A stretch of 64,000 nucleotides of DNA from Rifleibacterium sp035352635. Lineage in GTDB: Bacteria; Muiribacteriota; Ozemobacteria; Ozemobacterales; Ozemobacteraceae. Made by a program: the position numbers and the translations under genes. Of this stretch, positions 40,840-49,463 are shown piece by piece; position 1 is the first letter of the stretch, and every line of letters starts with the position of its first letter. The stretch spans positions 8,693-72,692 of the forward strand of contig DAOPYA010000006.1 in assembly GCA_035352635.1 (NCBI GenBank). Direction: 5' to 3'. The notes beneath the pieces are model-generated. The model saw only the letters and a program-made list of their open reading frames with translations. It was not told the origin of the DNA and made no database searches.

Positions 40840-42252
40840 ATGAGATCGTTTAAAACAAGGCTTGGCATGGCCTTGCCTTTCACGATAATAGCGATGGTTG
40901 TGGTAGTTGGCTTTATCATGACCATGAGTCGCATGAATCAGGGTGTGAAAAACCAGATTTTTCACACCAATAATCACCAGTTGTCGTTTTTAATGGCCTA
41001 TTCAGCCCTTTCACGGGTTTGTGCCAAAATACACTCTTTTTCGTGGGCGAATCGGCCGTTTGTTACTGACCCTCTGGTTGAAAACAAAGTGGCTCTGCAG
41101 GGTGGCGAGTATGATCTGCTCGTCGAAAACAGCAAAAACCGCGACTTTCAGGCTGATGTGTATGTGCGCACTCATCTGGCAGGCATTTCCAGAATGTATT
41201 TCTGGCGTGTAAGATTTAACGATGACCTGCTCGATGTGTCTAATCAGATTTTTGTCGAAGCCTTTTTGAATGCTGATCCAAAAGATTTTCCGGTAGCTGG
41301 CAAGGCTAACCCCTTTGCCAGCAGAGTCGAAAGCATGCTTGCCCAGCGAGTCGCCAACCAGAAAAAATCCGACCAGCTGGCTCGTGAAATCATCAAGCTT
41401 AAAAAGCCCAATGATATTATCAAAGAGATTAATGGCCGGCCGATCGCGCCTGGCGACCCGGGCTTTCCACCCCCGCCTGAAGACATTGAAATTGCAAAAA
41501 AAGAACCGGTCGATGTGCCGCAGATGCCGCCACTCCCCGGCTCCGAAAAGCCATCCGCGCCTGGCCCCAGGGTCAACGTTCCGCCTTCTGCCACCGACAG
41601 CATGGTCGGCATCAATATGAATGCAAAGATGGCAAGTGTCGTCAGCTCTTCAAAATCGGCCTACGACTACACCGACCAGGGCTGGAAAAAAATTGAAGAG
41701 AAGGGAGTTGGGGGGATGTCAGAAGCGACTGATCTTCACACCCAGGCTGCCGAAGCCCGAGAAAAGGCCTTTGATGATATGAGCGATTTGATAACCGATG
41801 CCAGAACAGGCATCAATGACGCACCCAGCTCCGGTGCCGCAAAGGCCATCGAAGAAATGGTTTCCCAGACGATCGTCGCCGGCGTGCAAAACCTCGGAAA
41901 CGCCCTCAACCGAGGCATGGATCACCTTGACAACAACGCCGGCAGTGATTATCTCAACTCATTGCCAACTGCAGAGTCGGTTGCCAAGCTTACCACCGAC
42001 TGGGAAACCGCCCTGGTTAACGTAACCGCAGATGTTACCCGAATGACTGAATTGGCCAACGAAATCGGCCCATTTGCCAAGGCACCCGAAGTCGAGGCGG
42101 CTCTTGCAGCTGCCCTCGAGCAGGCCAGAGCTAATGTTGAACAGTTGACCAAACTGGTTGAAGATGCAAAAAAGAGGCTCGAAGAACTCATCAAAAAAGA
42201 AGAAGAAGAAGCCGAGCGCCTTCGACAGCAGGAAAACGAGAGCCAGCAATGA
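40840..42252 (+). CDS. Membrane-anchored pilus-assembly-like protein with C-terminal coiled coil
   Basis: About 470 residues. The N-terminus is short and positively charged, then RLGMALPFTIIAMVVVVGF, resembling PilX/GspK-type pseudopilin anchors but without a clean prepilin cleavage motif. A globular part (about 40-150) is followed by a Pro-rich linker (PGFPPPPEDIEIAKKEPVD) and a long helical tail. The tail ends in a charged coiled coil (VEDAKKRLEELIKKEEEEAE). GGGGG five bases before the second ATG favours a start at 40840. Its stop overlaps the next prepilin gene by 4 bp, so all three pseudopilin genes are coupled. It is probably a minor-pseudopilin complex component. Confidence 0.75.
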   Translation: MRSFKTRLGMALPFTIIAMVVVVGFIMTMSRMNQGVKNQIFHTNNHQLSFLMAYSALSRVCAKIHSFSWANRPFVTDPLVENKVALQGGEYDLLVENSKNRDFQADVYVRTHLAGISRMYFWRVRFNDDLLDVSNQIFVEAFLNADPKDFPVAGKANPFASRVESMLAQRVANQKKSDQLAREIIKLKKPNDIIKEINGRPIAPGDPGFPPPPEDIEIAKKEPVDVPQMPPLPGSEKPSAPGPRVNVPPSATDSMVGINMNAKMASVVSSSKSAYDYTDQGWKKIEEKGVGGMSEATDLHTQAAEAREKAFDDMSDLITDARTGINDAPSSGAAKAIEEMVSQTIVAGVQNLGNALNRGMDHLDNNAGSDYLNSLPTAESVAKLTTDWETALVNVTADVTRMTELANEIGPFAKAPEVEAALAAALEQARANVEQLTKLVEDAKKRLEELIKKEEEEAERLRQQENESQQ

Positions 42253-42779
42253 AAATGCAGCACAAATCCGGAACCACCCTTGTCGAGCTTCTTGTGGTAA
42301 TTGGCCTGGTGGGTTTGATCGGGGCCGCCGGCATGCACTTTTTTACCTCCGTAAACACCAGCCAGAAGGCTTTTTCGCAACAGGCGATTCTTCAGATGGA
42401 ATCGCGCAAGGCATTCGACCAGATTATCGATCAGATTCGCGAGGGCACTGATGTAATCAGGCCTGTCACCGGCGAAACCATGCATTATATGGTTTTTCGC
42501 GACCTGCTGAATCAGGTGAACATGTTGTATCTCGAACCAAATAATGATGAATCAGTGCGCCTTAAACAGAGGGTTTACCGGCTGGTTTCATACTGCAATG
42601 ATTTTTCAGGGGCATATAACAAGGCCAATGAAAAGATTTTGCACAATTCAATCAAGCAGTTACGGTTTTCGAGCCTTTCGCCTTCAAGCGTGCAGGTTAA
42701 TGCAACCGTCGTCAGTGATAAGGGCGAATATCAGTTTCTCGCCCACGTCGGTTTGTTGAATGTCGGGGGGATCGAATGA
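42249..42779 (+). CDS. Minor prepilin-like protein (GspJ/PulJ-like position)
   Basis: 176 residues. A short leader MKMQHKSG is followed by TTLVELLVVIGLVGLIGAAG: the cleavage site is G|T with the conserved Glu at +5, and the helix is typical. The globular region (FSQQAILQMESRKAFDQIID) resembles GspJ-like minor pseudopilins. It should be processed by prepilin peptidase and inserted in the inner membrane as part of a pilus tip or secretion pseudopilus. It overlaps both neighbours by 4 bp. No peptidase, ATPase or secretin gene of such a system is in this window. Confidence 0.85.
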   Translation: MKMQHKSGTTLVELLVVIGLVGLIGAAGMHFFTSVNTSQKAFSQQAILQMESRKAFDQIIDQIREGTDVIRPVTGETMHYMVFRDLLNQVNMLYLEPNNDESVRLKQRVYRLVSYCNDFSGAYNKANEKILHNSIKQLRFSSLSPSSVQVNATVVSDKGEYQFLAHVGLLNVGGIE

Positions 42780-44146
42780 AAACTTCGCGCAGACAGGGCA
42801 TGACCCTTATCGAAATAACGATTGGCTTTGCCATTTTAACGGCGATCAGCGCCTTTTTTCTCAGTTTTCTGACTTCTTCTTCAAAAGAGATTTCGTTTTC
42901 GGCAGATCACTTTAATGCGGTTATTCTATCGCAGAAGGTCTGCGAAGATTTGCTTGAAGAGATCGCCGTAAACCCTTATGGCCTTGAGACCCTTGGCATC
43001 GACGAATCAATCAACAGCAAACATGACGTTGTTGATGGCAGTTCGGTGTTCTTCTCTTTTATCGAAGACCGCACTGAGCCGTGGGGTTTGATTGAGCCGG
43101 CTAAAGATGGCATGATCAACAGTTCTATGCAGCCGCTTTATAGTTCAGTTAAAAAATTTAAATTCGGGGTTTCGGGCAGGCGCTTGGCAAAGACCGGCGA
43201 CCACGAAGACCGCAATCTGGTTTCGTGCAATGTTGACTTCTCGTGGAGCGCTCAAACCGGCAAGGGAGCCTATAACAATTCATTTGAGCTTTTTTCGCCA
43301 GTTTCGGTCAAAAAGGTCTCGCTGGGCGTGTCGCTTAACGAGGCTGCAATCGATGCCCGGATTCCCCCGGAAGTCTTTTATCAGCCCTCACAAACCATCG
43401 GAGAACTCGCAACCCGGATCGGTGAAAACGTTGATGCGGTGCTTTCGGTCGGGCGTATTTCTCTGGTAAGCCGCGACTTTATCAATTCACAGTTCTACCG
43501 TGATTCAAAAGATGCCATCAGGATTCTTTTGCGTAAACTCTCGACTCTTTCGGCCGATGACAGCGAAGAAATCTTCGAAACCCGCTTGCAGCTGGCAAAG
43601 ACCTGGTATGAGCAGGCAAAGGTCTGCTTTCAGATCATCAGCTACCTCGAGCCGCATTTCACCACTCTGCAACAGCAGGGAAAATTTGACGGCACTTCTG
43701 GCAGCGGTTTTAACCCTATCAGTTTTCAACAAGATCTCATGAGCTTCAGAATCATTTATGAATTCTTTGCTGGTGCGATTGTTCAGGCCAGGTTTCATTA
43801 TTATCAGCTGTTGCAGCCGGCCATGGTCGCTTTAAAAGGCAACAAGGCCCAGCTTCAGGTCATTCAGAAACTTATCGATATTTACCGCATCACTTCAATA
43901 TTGCCCACCAGACCAGAAGGCATGGCAGAGTATCGAAGTTTTCTTAATCGCATCAAGGGCCTGTCAGAGAACCGTAACCCATTTGTTAACCGTATGATCG
44001 GCCATGAATTGAAGATGCTTGATAATCGCAATGACTGGCTGCAGCATTACCCGAACCTTGGCCGCATCGATGATATGCTAACCGGCAAAATGCCGGGTAT
44101 TCTTGCCTTCATAAAGACAAAGACCATAGGGGCGCTCACAAATTAA
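42776..44146 (+). CDS. Prepilin-like protein with large C-terminal domain (GspI-like N-terminus)
   Basis: 456 residues. Leader MKTSRRQG, then MTLIEITIGFAILTAISAF: G|M cleavage and Glu at +5, resembling GspI/PilV. After a pseudopilin-like globular part comes an extra ~250-residue helical domain (from about 200) unlike known pseudopilins, with ISFQQDLMSFRIIYEFFAGA and KLIDIYRITSILPT. Its last 18 codons (MPGILAFIKTKTIGALTN) are duplicated at 46407-46461, fused to a fragment of another gene. This marks the left edge of the tandem duplication described in the findings. Confidence 0.85.
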   Translation: MKTSRRQGMTLIEITIGFAILTAISAFFLSFLTSSSKEISFSADHFNAVILSQKVCEDLLEEIAVNPYGLETLGIDESINSKHDVVDGSSVFFSFIEDRTEPWGLIEPAKDGMINSSMQPLYSSVKKFKFGVSGRRLAKTGDHEDRNLVSCNVDFSWSAQTGKGAYNNSFELFSPVSVKKVSLGVSLNEAAIDARIPPEVFYQPSQTIGELATRIGENVDAVLSVGRISLVSRDFINSQFYRDSKDAIRILLRKLSTLSADDSEEIFETRLQLAKTWYEQAKVCFQIISYLEPHFTTLQQQGKFDGTSGSGFNPISFQQDLMSFRIIYEFFAGAIVQARFHYYQLLQPAMVALKGNKAQLQVIQKLIDIYRITSILPTRPEGMAEYRSFLNRIKGLSENRNPFVNRMIGHELKMLDNRNDWLQHYPNLGRIDDMLTGKMPGILAFIKTKTIGALTN

Positions 44147-44279
44147 GCCGGCCGACACACTCCGGGTTGCAATTTTTGTGCGTGCATAAGCTTTAAAGGC
44201 CTGTCTGGCCAGTTGATTTGCGGGCAAGAAACCGCACCGCTGGTGCAGAGGCCGATCAGTCTCTCAGTAATCAATCGTT

Positions 44280-44366
44280 ATCAGGTATATCAACCGAAAC
44301 GTATTAGCCTTCTTTTGTCAACCCAGCCTTTGACGCGCTTCTTTTTGCCGCTGTTGTGAAGACTGC
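44280..44366 (-). pseudogene. Broken copy of the 73-residue DUF3006-like gene
   Basis: DNA from about 44091 to 44408 is homologous to 46408-46835. Compared with the intact gene at 46588-46809, this copy lacks 104 bp of the middle (between 44317 and 44321) and has lost the start codon in a second small deletion, so it cannot encode the protein. Remaining pieces still translate as HEGSLHNSGKKKRVKGWVD. Confidence 0.8.
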
Positions 44367-44413
44367 CTTCATGTCGGTGCCCGCCTCTTGTAATAAAATG
44401 GAATATTCCCCAC

Positions 44414-44477
44414 AATTCCCACAACCCGGCGCGAGGCCCTTTAATTGACGCAAAAGGTTCTTTCGGCTCCCCGTAGA
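44414..44477 (+). repeat. 64 bp identical repeat, copy 1
   Basis: Identical to 49298-49361 (starts aattcccacaacccggcg, ends ggctccccgtaga). In this copy it directly follows the broken DUF3006-like gene. In the other copy it lies downstream of the right-hand homologue, beyond the TPR gene. This is as expected if the TPR gene was deleted from the left copy. Confidence 0.9.
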
Positions 44478-44482
44478 TTTTT

Positions 44483-44613
44483 GCAGGCCTCAATAACACC
44501 CGGATTGAAAAATGGCCGCATGTCAAAAATTCGCGCATCGCCACTCAGCCATCAAGCCTGAAAAAACTGCGCGAACTCAAAAACCTCGCGGCCGAAGAAA
44601 CCGCCGCAAAATA
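44483..44613 (+). pseudogene. 3' remnant of an unidentified gene
   Basis: One frame reads AGLNNTRIEKWPHVKNS, then RIATQPSSLKKLRELKN and LAAEETAAK with a stop at 44613. It looks like the tail of a coding sequence, with an in-frame stop just upstream and no start. The parent family is not recognised. It fills part of the otherwise gene-free 44147-44674, together with the broken gene and the 64 bp repeat. Confidence 0.35.
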
Positions 44614-44674
44614 ACCTTGTGGCCGATTTCCCTGGGCCGGTGACCTCGAAAAAATGACCTAAGACTCATGATTT

Positions 44675-45889
44675 TTAAGTCTGCTGGCTGAGGTCATGCA
44701 GGCGTTTTTTTGTGACTTTTTCGAGTTGGGTTCTTTGTTTTTCGGTCATGGGGATCTGCTGCAGAATGGCTGAATACTGGCAGAACCTTGCTGTCAGCCG
44801 GTCGAGCATTTTGCTGACCGCCGCTTCAGAAACTCCGAACCGCCCGGCAAAGCTGACAAGATTACTCCTTTTGATGTTGTCGTCACGTCCATCAAGTTTC
44901 AAGGCCATTTTGTGGTCACCATAAATATGTGTGCAGAGCAGATCGTAGGCCGGCGAGACCTCGACTATCCTGCTTCCAGACTTGACGAGCAGGCTGATAT
45001 TCTTTGCATGCAGATCGCCGTTGCCAATGAGATACGAGAACGCATAAACCTCAATCAGCCTTAGTATGGCAACCTTCGCCGCCGATACATGCGTTGTGAC
45101 GCCCCTGGCAATATCATTAAAAGCGACTCGATACTTGTCGGCCGGGTAGCGGTCGAGCATCTGGCAGGCGTCTTCCTGATGATGCCTAAGAAATCTGCCG
45201 GTTTTTTCGTTCCAGACGCGGTCGAATCGTGTGACGAGAAGGCCATTATTGCCGTCGCGGTCTCTAACCAGACTGGTTCTGGCCGCTTCAATGCTGCATT
45301 TTTGTGCTAGTTGCATGCAGAAGTGTTCATTCTCAACCAGATTCGGTTTGTCGGGCGGATTCAACTTGAGAATATACCGGCAATTCTCTTTCGCAATGTT
45401 GACAGGGAAACTGATCATCGATGCCGAGAGTTTTTCCTGGGCTCCTGCAATCGCCTCGTCGCGCATAATTGCATTGCCGGATAACACTTTCTGAAAATAT
45501 TCGTAGAAATTTATTTCTCTGAGCTTTGGAATCTGTGCTTCATCCTCAGAGCGCTCGACGCCGGCATAGACATCACCGATTACCTGATCGCCGATGCTTG
45601 CGAAAAGACTGAAAAGATCGTCTTCAGAAGTCTTTAGATTTCGCACCAGCGACTTTAATCGTAACCCTTCGGGCAGCAGTCCCGCAAAAAACGGAAAAAG
45701 ATTGACGCCAGGGTTGATCAGGCGTGCCGGGCTTTTCTTCATGCAGAAAGAAATCCCTGCAAAATTCTGCTGCCGCAGAAAATCGTCGTCGAACACAAAC
45801 TCGCAGCCGGCAGGCGTTCTGCGCAAGATTCCGGCTCGCTGACCATCTCGAAAGATGTTTAATTCGCTGATCGAACGGGCGTCTTTCAT
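44675..45889 (-). CDS. hipA: HipA-like serine/threonine kinase toxin
   Basis: 404 residues. Couple-HipA N-terminal β-domain (ELNIFRDGQRAGILRRT), then the HipA kinase. AGAQEKLSASM is the glycine-poor P-loop region, the catalytic loop is YLIGNGDLHAKNISLL (Asp and Asn), and the metal-binding Asp is in VSPAYDLLC. HipA kinases phosphorylate glutamyl-tRNA synthetase or other targets and cause growth arrest; the partner HipB neutralises them. The gene overlaps hipB by 4 bp, with hipB upstream as in classic hipBA. It sits inside a duplicated region; the homologous place in the right copy keeps only about 45 bp of its 3' end (50745-50787). Confidence 0.92.
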   Translation of the reverse strand: MKDARSISELNIFRDGQRAGILRRTPAGCEFVFDDDFLRQQNFAGISFCMKKSPARLINPGVNLFPFFAGLLPEGLRLKSLVRNLKTSEDDLFSLFASIGDQVIGDVYAGVERSEDEAQIPKLREINFYEYFQKVLSGNAIMRDEAIAGAQEKLSASMISFPVNIAKENCRYILKLNPPDKPNLVENEHFCMQLAQKCSIEAARTSLVRDRDGNNGLLVTRFDRVWNEKTGRFLRHHQEDACQMLDRYPADKYRVAFNDIARGVTTHVSAAKVAILRLIEVYAFSYLIGNGDLHAKNISLLVKSGSRIVEVSPAYDLLCTHIYGDHKMALKLDGRDDNIKRSNLVSFAGRFGVSEAAVSKMLDRLTARFCQYSAILQQIPMTEKQRTQLEKVTKKRLHDLSQQT

Positions 45890-46143
45890 TTTTCAACAAT
45901 ATTCTCTGAAGTTCGGAAGCCTGAACCTCCGGGGGTAAGGGCCAACTCGAGGCCGAGAACATCAATTACGGCAAGCAGCTTGTCGAGCTGTGTTTTGGGC
46001 TTGCCGTTTTCGAGCTGCGAAACGTAGTTAAGACTGACACCCGCCAGGTCGGCCAGCTGTGTCTGAGTCAGACCGAGATTTTTGCGGTAGTCCTTGATTG
46101 CCGCACCTAATTTTTTAGTTACCTGCGAACTCGAATTGTTCAT
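45886..46143 (-). CDS. hipB: HipB-like antitoxin, XRE-family DNA-binding protein
   Basis: 85 residues with a single helix-turn-helix of the Cro/CI type: IKDYRKNLGLTQTQLADLAG and VSLNYVSQLENGKPKTQLDK. The short C-terminal tail (ALTPGGSGFRTSENIVEK) is typical of HipB. It binds HipA and the operon operator. AGGAAAA precedes the ATG. A promoter candidate on the same strand is TTGTAA (46207-46212), 16 bp, TATACT (46185-46190), with an imperfect palindrome tatcctactaaagtata (46174-46190) that could be the operator. Confidence 0.92.
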   Translation of the reverse strand: MNNSSSQVTKKLGAAIKDYRKNLGLTQTQLADLAGVSLNYVSQLENGKPKTQLDKLLAVIDVLGLELALTPGGSGFRTSENIVEK

Positions 46144-46184
46144 TTTTCCTATGTGTGAAGTAAAAATTTAACTTATCCTACTAA

Positions 46185-46212
46185 AGTATATTGATTTTTA
46201 TAAAAATTACAA
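46185..46212 (-). promoter_or_regulatory. hipBA promoter/operator candidate
   Basis: TTGTAA -16- TATACT on the minus strand, with a partly palindromic tatcctactaaagtata overlapping the -10. The -35 lies within the first bases of a duplicated block (46205 onward), so the promoter partly belongs to the duplicated DNA. Confidence 0.45.
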
Positions 46213-46297
46213 TGATCGTGCGAAAAAAGTTAAAAATCCTCTGAAAAAATATAATTCTGCAGGAAATTCATGCGATCATGTGAAAAATGATTGTTTT

Positions 46298-46408
46298 ATG
46301 GCTGCCCCTGATTCTGACGCTGACCCTTTTTCTGGTCTGGCCCCAGGTCTCTCTGCCACGGCTTTTTCAAAGACTGCAATGCGTTCCGCATGCATCTGCT
46401 GGCGAAAT
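46298..46408 (-). pseudogene. Truncated copy of the 207-residue secreted-protein gene
   Basis: DNA from about 46205 to 46410 matches 50793-50923 joined to 51121-51198. Relative to the intact gene at 50884-51507, about 198 bp are deleted inside and the 5' part is absent. The remaining frame keeps RMHAERI-like and the tail KKGQRQNQGQP. It ends at the duplication junction, where it is fused to the end of a prepilin gene. Confidence 0.8.
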
Positions 46409-46461
46409 GCCTGGCATTCTTGCCTTCATCAAGGCAAAAACCATTGGGGCGCTCACAAATT
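46407..46461 (+). pseudogene. Duplicated 3' end of the GspI-like prepilin gene
   Basis: Reads MPGILAFIKAKTIGALTN and stop, matching the last 18 residues of the 42776-44146 gene with one change (T to A). It begins exactly at the junction gcgaaatgcc, where DNA from the 207-residue secreted-protein gene ends. The following 370 bp are homologous to the DNA after the intact prepilin gene. The rest of 46144-46587 holds only this relic, the preceding gene fragment and the hipBA promoter region. Confidence 0.85.
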
Positions 46462-46587
46462 AAACTGGTCGCTGCACTCCGGGTTGCCATTTTTGTGCGT
46501 GCATAAGCTTTAAAGGCCTGCATGGCCAGTTGATTGGCGGGAAGGAAGCCGCAACGCTGGTGCAGAGGCCGATCAGCCGCTCAGTAA

Positions 46588-46809
46588 TCAATCGTTATCA
46601 GGTATATCAACCGAAACGTATTCGCCTTCTTTTGGTGTGCGTTTTTTGAAATTTTCAATTGGCACATAAATCTCAATGGTGGCATCAGGGTCATCGGGGT
46701 GCTTGATAACCACCACCACAATGCCGCCGGTTACGCGGTCTACCCAGCCTTTGACGCGCTTCTTTTTGCCGCTGTTATGAAGACTGCCTTCATGTCGGTG
46801 CCCGCTCAT
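46588..46809 (-). CDS. 73-residue DUF3006-like protein
   Basis: Small basic-then-acidic protein: N-terminal SGHRHEGSLHNSGKKKRVKG, then the β-domain GWVDRVTGGIVVVVIKHPDD and IEIYVPIENFKKRTPKEGEY. The pattern W.DR...G..VV......IP...F...PKEG.YV is like DUF3006 proteins. No signal or membrane segment. The intact gene is the right-hand copy of a duplicated pair; the left copy (44280-44366) is broken. Role unknown. Confidence 0.7.
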   Translation of the reverse strand: MSGHRHEGSLHNSGKKKRVKGWVDRVTGGIVVVVIKHPDDPDATIEIYVPIENFKKRTPKEGEYVSVDIPDND

Positions 46810-46871
46810 AAGTTTACTCCTGAAATAAAATAGAATGTTCCCCTGAGATTCAACAAAAGCGTTCAGCAGGT

Positions 46872-49139
46872 TTACATGTTGTGGTAATCGATGCCGGTCA
46901 GTTGAATATGACCGGGTAGAAACTTCTTGAAAATGCTGCCGATATAATCGACGGCATCGTTTAAAATCTGGTTATCGGGGTCAATCAAGTAGCCTGGGCC
47001 AATATGCCGGCAGATATCGCTGACAATTTCATCAGTCGGAAGCTTTTCGTCGGTCAGGCGGCTCATACGGGTTGTAACCCAGGTAACGATCAACGGAATG
47101 CAGGAAGGCGAAGTTTTAAACGCGAGTTCGAACCAGCGCTCGGCTTCGGCGAATTCACCACATCTTTTGCATATAATACCAAGACCGAGCAAGGCATCGA
47201 GGGAATTTGCTACTTTATTCAATTCTTCGTGATAATGCGTTTTGGCAAGGGCCAGATTTTTTTCTGGCTCAATGTCGTTGACGGCAAGGGTTTTATAGGT
47301 GCGTGCCAGCATATAAGAAACTTGGCCAAGGGCTGGTTGGTCTTTGGCCAGGGCTTCACAGGCCTGAATTGTTTCGGCGTATTTTTGTTGGCTGAACAGG
47401 GCGTTGATATTTGCAAAACGCCCGCTGACATCAATATAGCCGGTCTTATTAAAGATTTTGATCGGCGTCAACGAAGGGTAGCCAACTACAGCAACGCGAT
47501 AGTTGCCCTGCGATTGCCTCAGGCCTTCAGCAAAGTTTTCGCTGCCCTCTTTGCAATAAAACTGGCTGCTGATGGCGCGATCAAGATCGCAATTGTAGAG
47601 CGAAAGAATATTGCCTTCAACAAATGGTATTTTGACGCTTTGTAGTTTTTCAATTGGCACTTCGAGATAGACTTGCAGGTTTTCGCCCTTGAACTGCAGG
47701 CGTGCGTGATGAATCATCGGCGAAAACACGAAATAGATAATGGTCGGCACCTTTACTACGCCCGGATCAGATAGAAACGCGGTAAATGAATTACGGGCCA
47801 TCATGGTATCGATGTGATCGGGTGCAGTTTCGCGTGTGGCAGATTTCATGATTTCCCATAGTTCGGCGGCTCTGGCTTCGATTTTTGCAAAAGCAGGCGA
47901 AGCACGCAGTTCAGCTTCAAGCGCTTCGCATTCATCGAGTCTGGCTATTGCCTTTTGGCAGCCGGGGAAAATGCCTGGCCAGGTTAGTGCTACGCCGCAT
48001 GACTGCGGAGCTTTCGGCGATTGCCTGGCGACTTCGAGCCATTGTTTGACCTGTTTTCGGCTCAACATCAGAGCGTCACCGGTGCAAAGCAGCATTTCGA
48101 CAGTAAGATCATTGAGGTTGCCTGCATAATCGGCAATCAACCGCTGCATAAACGTTTCAGGGTTAAATTCGCCGCCGTCAGAGGCTGGCGCCAGGCTTTT
48201 TTCTTTGCGGGTTTGATCGAAGATGCGCTGATAGAGGTCGGGTGGGATGGGCACGAACTCGCGTAGATTTCTTATTATTTCTTTTTCTTCGTTCGACAGG
48301 TTTTCGTCGGCCATGATGTCTTTCAAGGCCGCGGAATAGATAGTTTCGACGCTGAGTGACCGGTGGGCGGGTGCTGGTGGCGTAGCGGTAGTGGTTTCAA
48401 TGGCGGCGGTCAGTTCATTCAACATGGCGGTTACCTCAGCATTTTTGCTGAGTTTGCTGAGGCGTGACAATTCGGTTTTCAGGGCATCACGGCTTGCCGG
48501 AATAAAGCCGAAAGCACGTTTCTGGCAGTGACGGGCCACCTTGACTACCAGGCCGAAATCATTTATCAGCTCAGGCACTGCTATAAGCAGGGCTGCGTTC
48601 CAGCGGAGCTGAGCCGCAAAAAGCACGTCGCAGCAGTTCAGAGCAGCGTAGAGCAGGAACTCCAGGGAGTGCTTCATGTATTGGGCGAGAAAGTTTCCGT
48701 TGCCCGGCATTTTCGACCAGCGGGTGAAGAGGCCTGAGAACATGAAGGTTTCCATTTGTCGAACATGTTCGGCAAAAATATAATCGCAGGTCAGTGTTGA
48801 AGAAATTTTCGCGGCAAAATAAGAAGGTGTGAAGAGATCGGGGTAAATAAACAGATTGTGTATTTCGGCGTTCCATGGCTCTTGATCGGCGTAGAACCGC
48901 GCATACCGCAGAAACATTTCAAGCACCGCAGGGTAGTATGAAAAATTACGTTGATGTGGCAGCAGCGCCAGACGAAATGCTTCGGTGAAGCCCTGGCAGA
49001 TAGCTTGCTTTTCTTCAGTGGGACGTGAATGGGTAGGGTTGTATTCGCCCCGCATGTAATCGAGATTATCTTTGATATCCTCGTGATTGCTGTTCCAGAG
49101 GGCCTCAAACAGATCCCGAAAAAATGGTAGACCCGCCAT
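46872..49139 (-). CDS. Large TPR protein with central TerB-like segment
   Basis: 755 residues, no signal peptide, with GGAGG before the ATG. The N-terminal 250 residues are helical and unfamiliar. A segment near 280-330 (ALKDIMADENLSNEEKEIIR) resembles TerB/co-chaperone-like helical domains with an acidic DENLS loop. A β-rich region (residues 480-590) follows, then C-terminal TPR repeats (INALFSQQKYAETIQACEAL and LGLGIICKRCGEFAEAERWF). It may be a cytoplasmic scaffold. It lies in the right copy of the tandem duplication, and the corresponding gene is missing from the left copy, where flanking DNA is joined directly. Function unknown. Confidence 0.75.
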   Translation of the reverse strand: MAGLPFFRDLFEALWNSNHEDIKDNLDYMRGEYNPTHSRPTEEKQAICQGFTEAFRLALLPHQRNFSYYPAVLEMFLRYARFYADQEPWNAEIHNLFIYPDLFTPSYFAAKISSTLTCDYIFAEHVRQMETFMFSGLFTRWSKMPGNGNFLAQYMKHSLEFLLYAALNCCDVLFAAQLRWNAALLIAVPELINDFGLVVKVARHCQKRAFGFIPASRDALKTELSRLSKLSKNAEVTAMLNELTAAIETTTATPPAPAHRSLSVETIYSAALKDIMADENLSNEEKEIIRNLREFVPIPPDLYQRIFDQTRKEKSLAPASDGGEFNPETFMQRLIADYAGNLNDLTVEMLLCTGDALMLSRKQVKQWLEVARQSPKAPQSCGVALTWPGIFPGCQKAIARLDECEALEAELRASPAFAKIEARAAELWEIMKSATRETAPDHIDTMMARNSFTAFLSDPGVVKVPTIIYFVFSPMIHHARLQFKGENLQVYLEVPIEKLQSVKIPFVEGNILSLYNCDLDRAISSQFYCKEGSENFAEGLRQSQGNYRVAVVGYPSLTPIKIFNKTGYIDVSGRFANINALFSQQKYAETIQACEALAKDQPALGQVSYMLARTYKTLAVNDIEPEKNLALAKTHYHEELNKVANSLDALLGLGIICKRCGEFAEAERWFELAFKTSPSCIPLIVTWVTTRMSRLTDEKLPTDEIVSDICRHIGPGYLIDPDNQILNDAVDYIGSIFKKFLPGHIQLTGIDYHNM

Positions 49140-49297
49140 TGTGAATGTTCCTCCGTGTTTTAAAGACCATTATTTTTTTCTAGTTGCTAAAGTTCAGCTG
49201 TCCGGTTGGTTGGCACAGATTATGTCAATTTCTGTCGCTCTCAATGGCTTTTCCAGCTTTATTTCGCCACTGCTAAAGATTTATAACACAGCCAGCC

Positions 49298-49361
49298 AAT
49301 TCCCACAACCCGGCGCGAGGCCCTTTAATTGACGCAAAAGGTTCTTTCGGCTCCCCGTAGA
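49298..49361 (+). repeat. 64 bp identical repeat, copy 2
   Basis: Identical to 44414-44477. It lies between the TPR gene and the C39-like gene. The region 49140-49463 otherwise contains the upstream region of the TPR gene and the terminator at 49401-49437. Confidence 0.9.
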
Positions 49362-49400
49362 ACATTCTTTGCCTTCGTGGGAATCGTCTTGATGAGTTTA

Positions 49401-49437
49401 AAAGGCCCGCCTGCAAGAGGTGCGCGGGCGGGCCTTT
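49401..49437 (-). terminator. Terminator of the C39-like peptidase gene
   Basis: 11 bp perfect stem aaaggcccgcc/ggcgggccttt. On the minus strand it is followed by TTTT; it lies 26 bases beyond the stop at 49464. Confidence 0.88.
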
Positions 49438-49463
49438 GTGTTAAACTTGTTCAGAAGCTGGTT

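Noticed and set aside
44675..46143. hipBA as a mobile-element cargo flanked by terminal repeats
   Set aside because: The flanking homologies are direct, of unequal length, and better explained by tandem duplication; no transposase or inverted termini were found.
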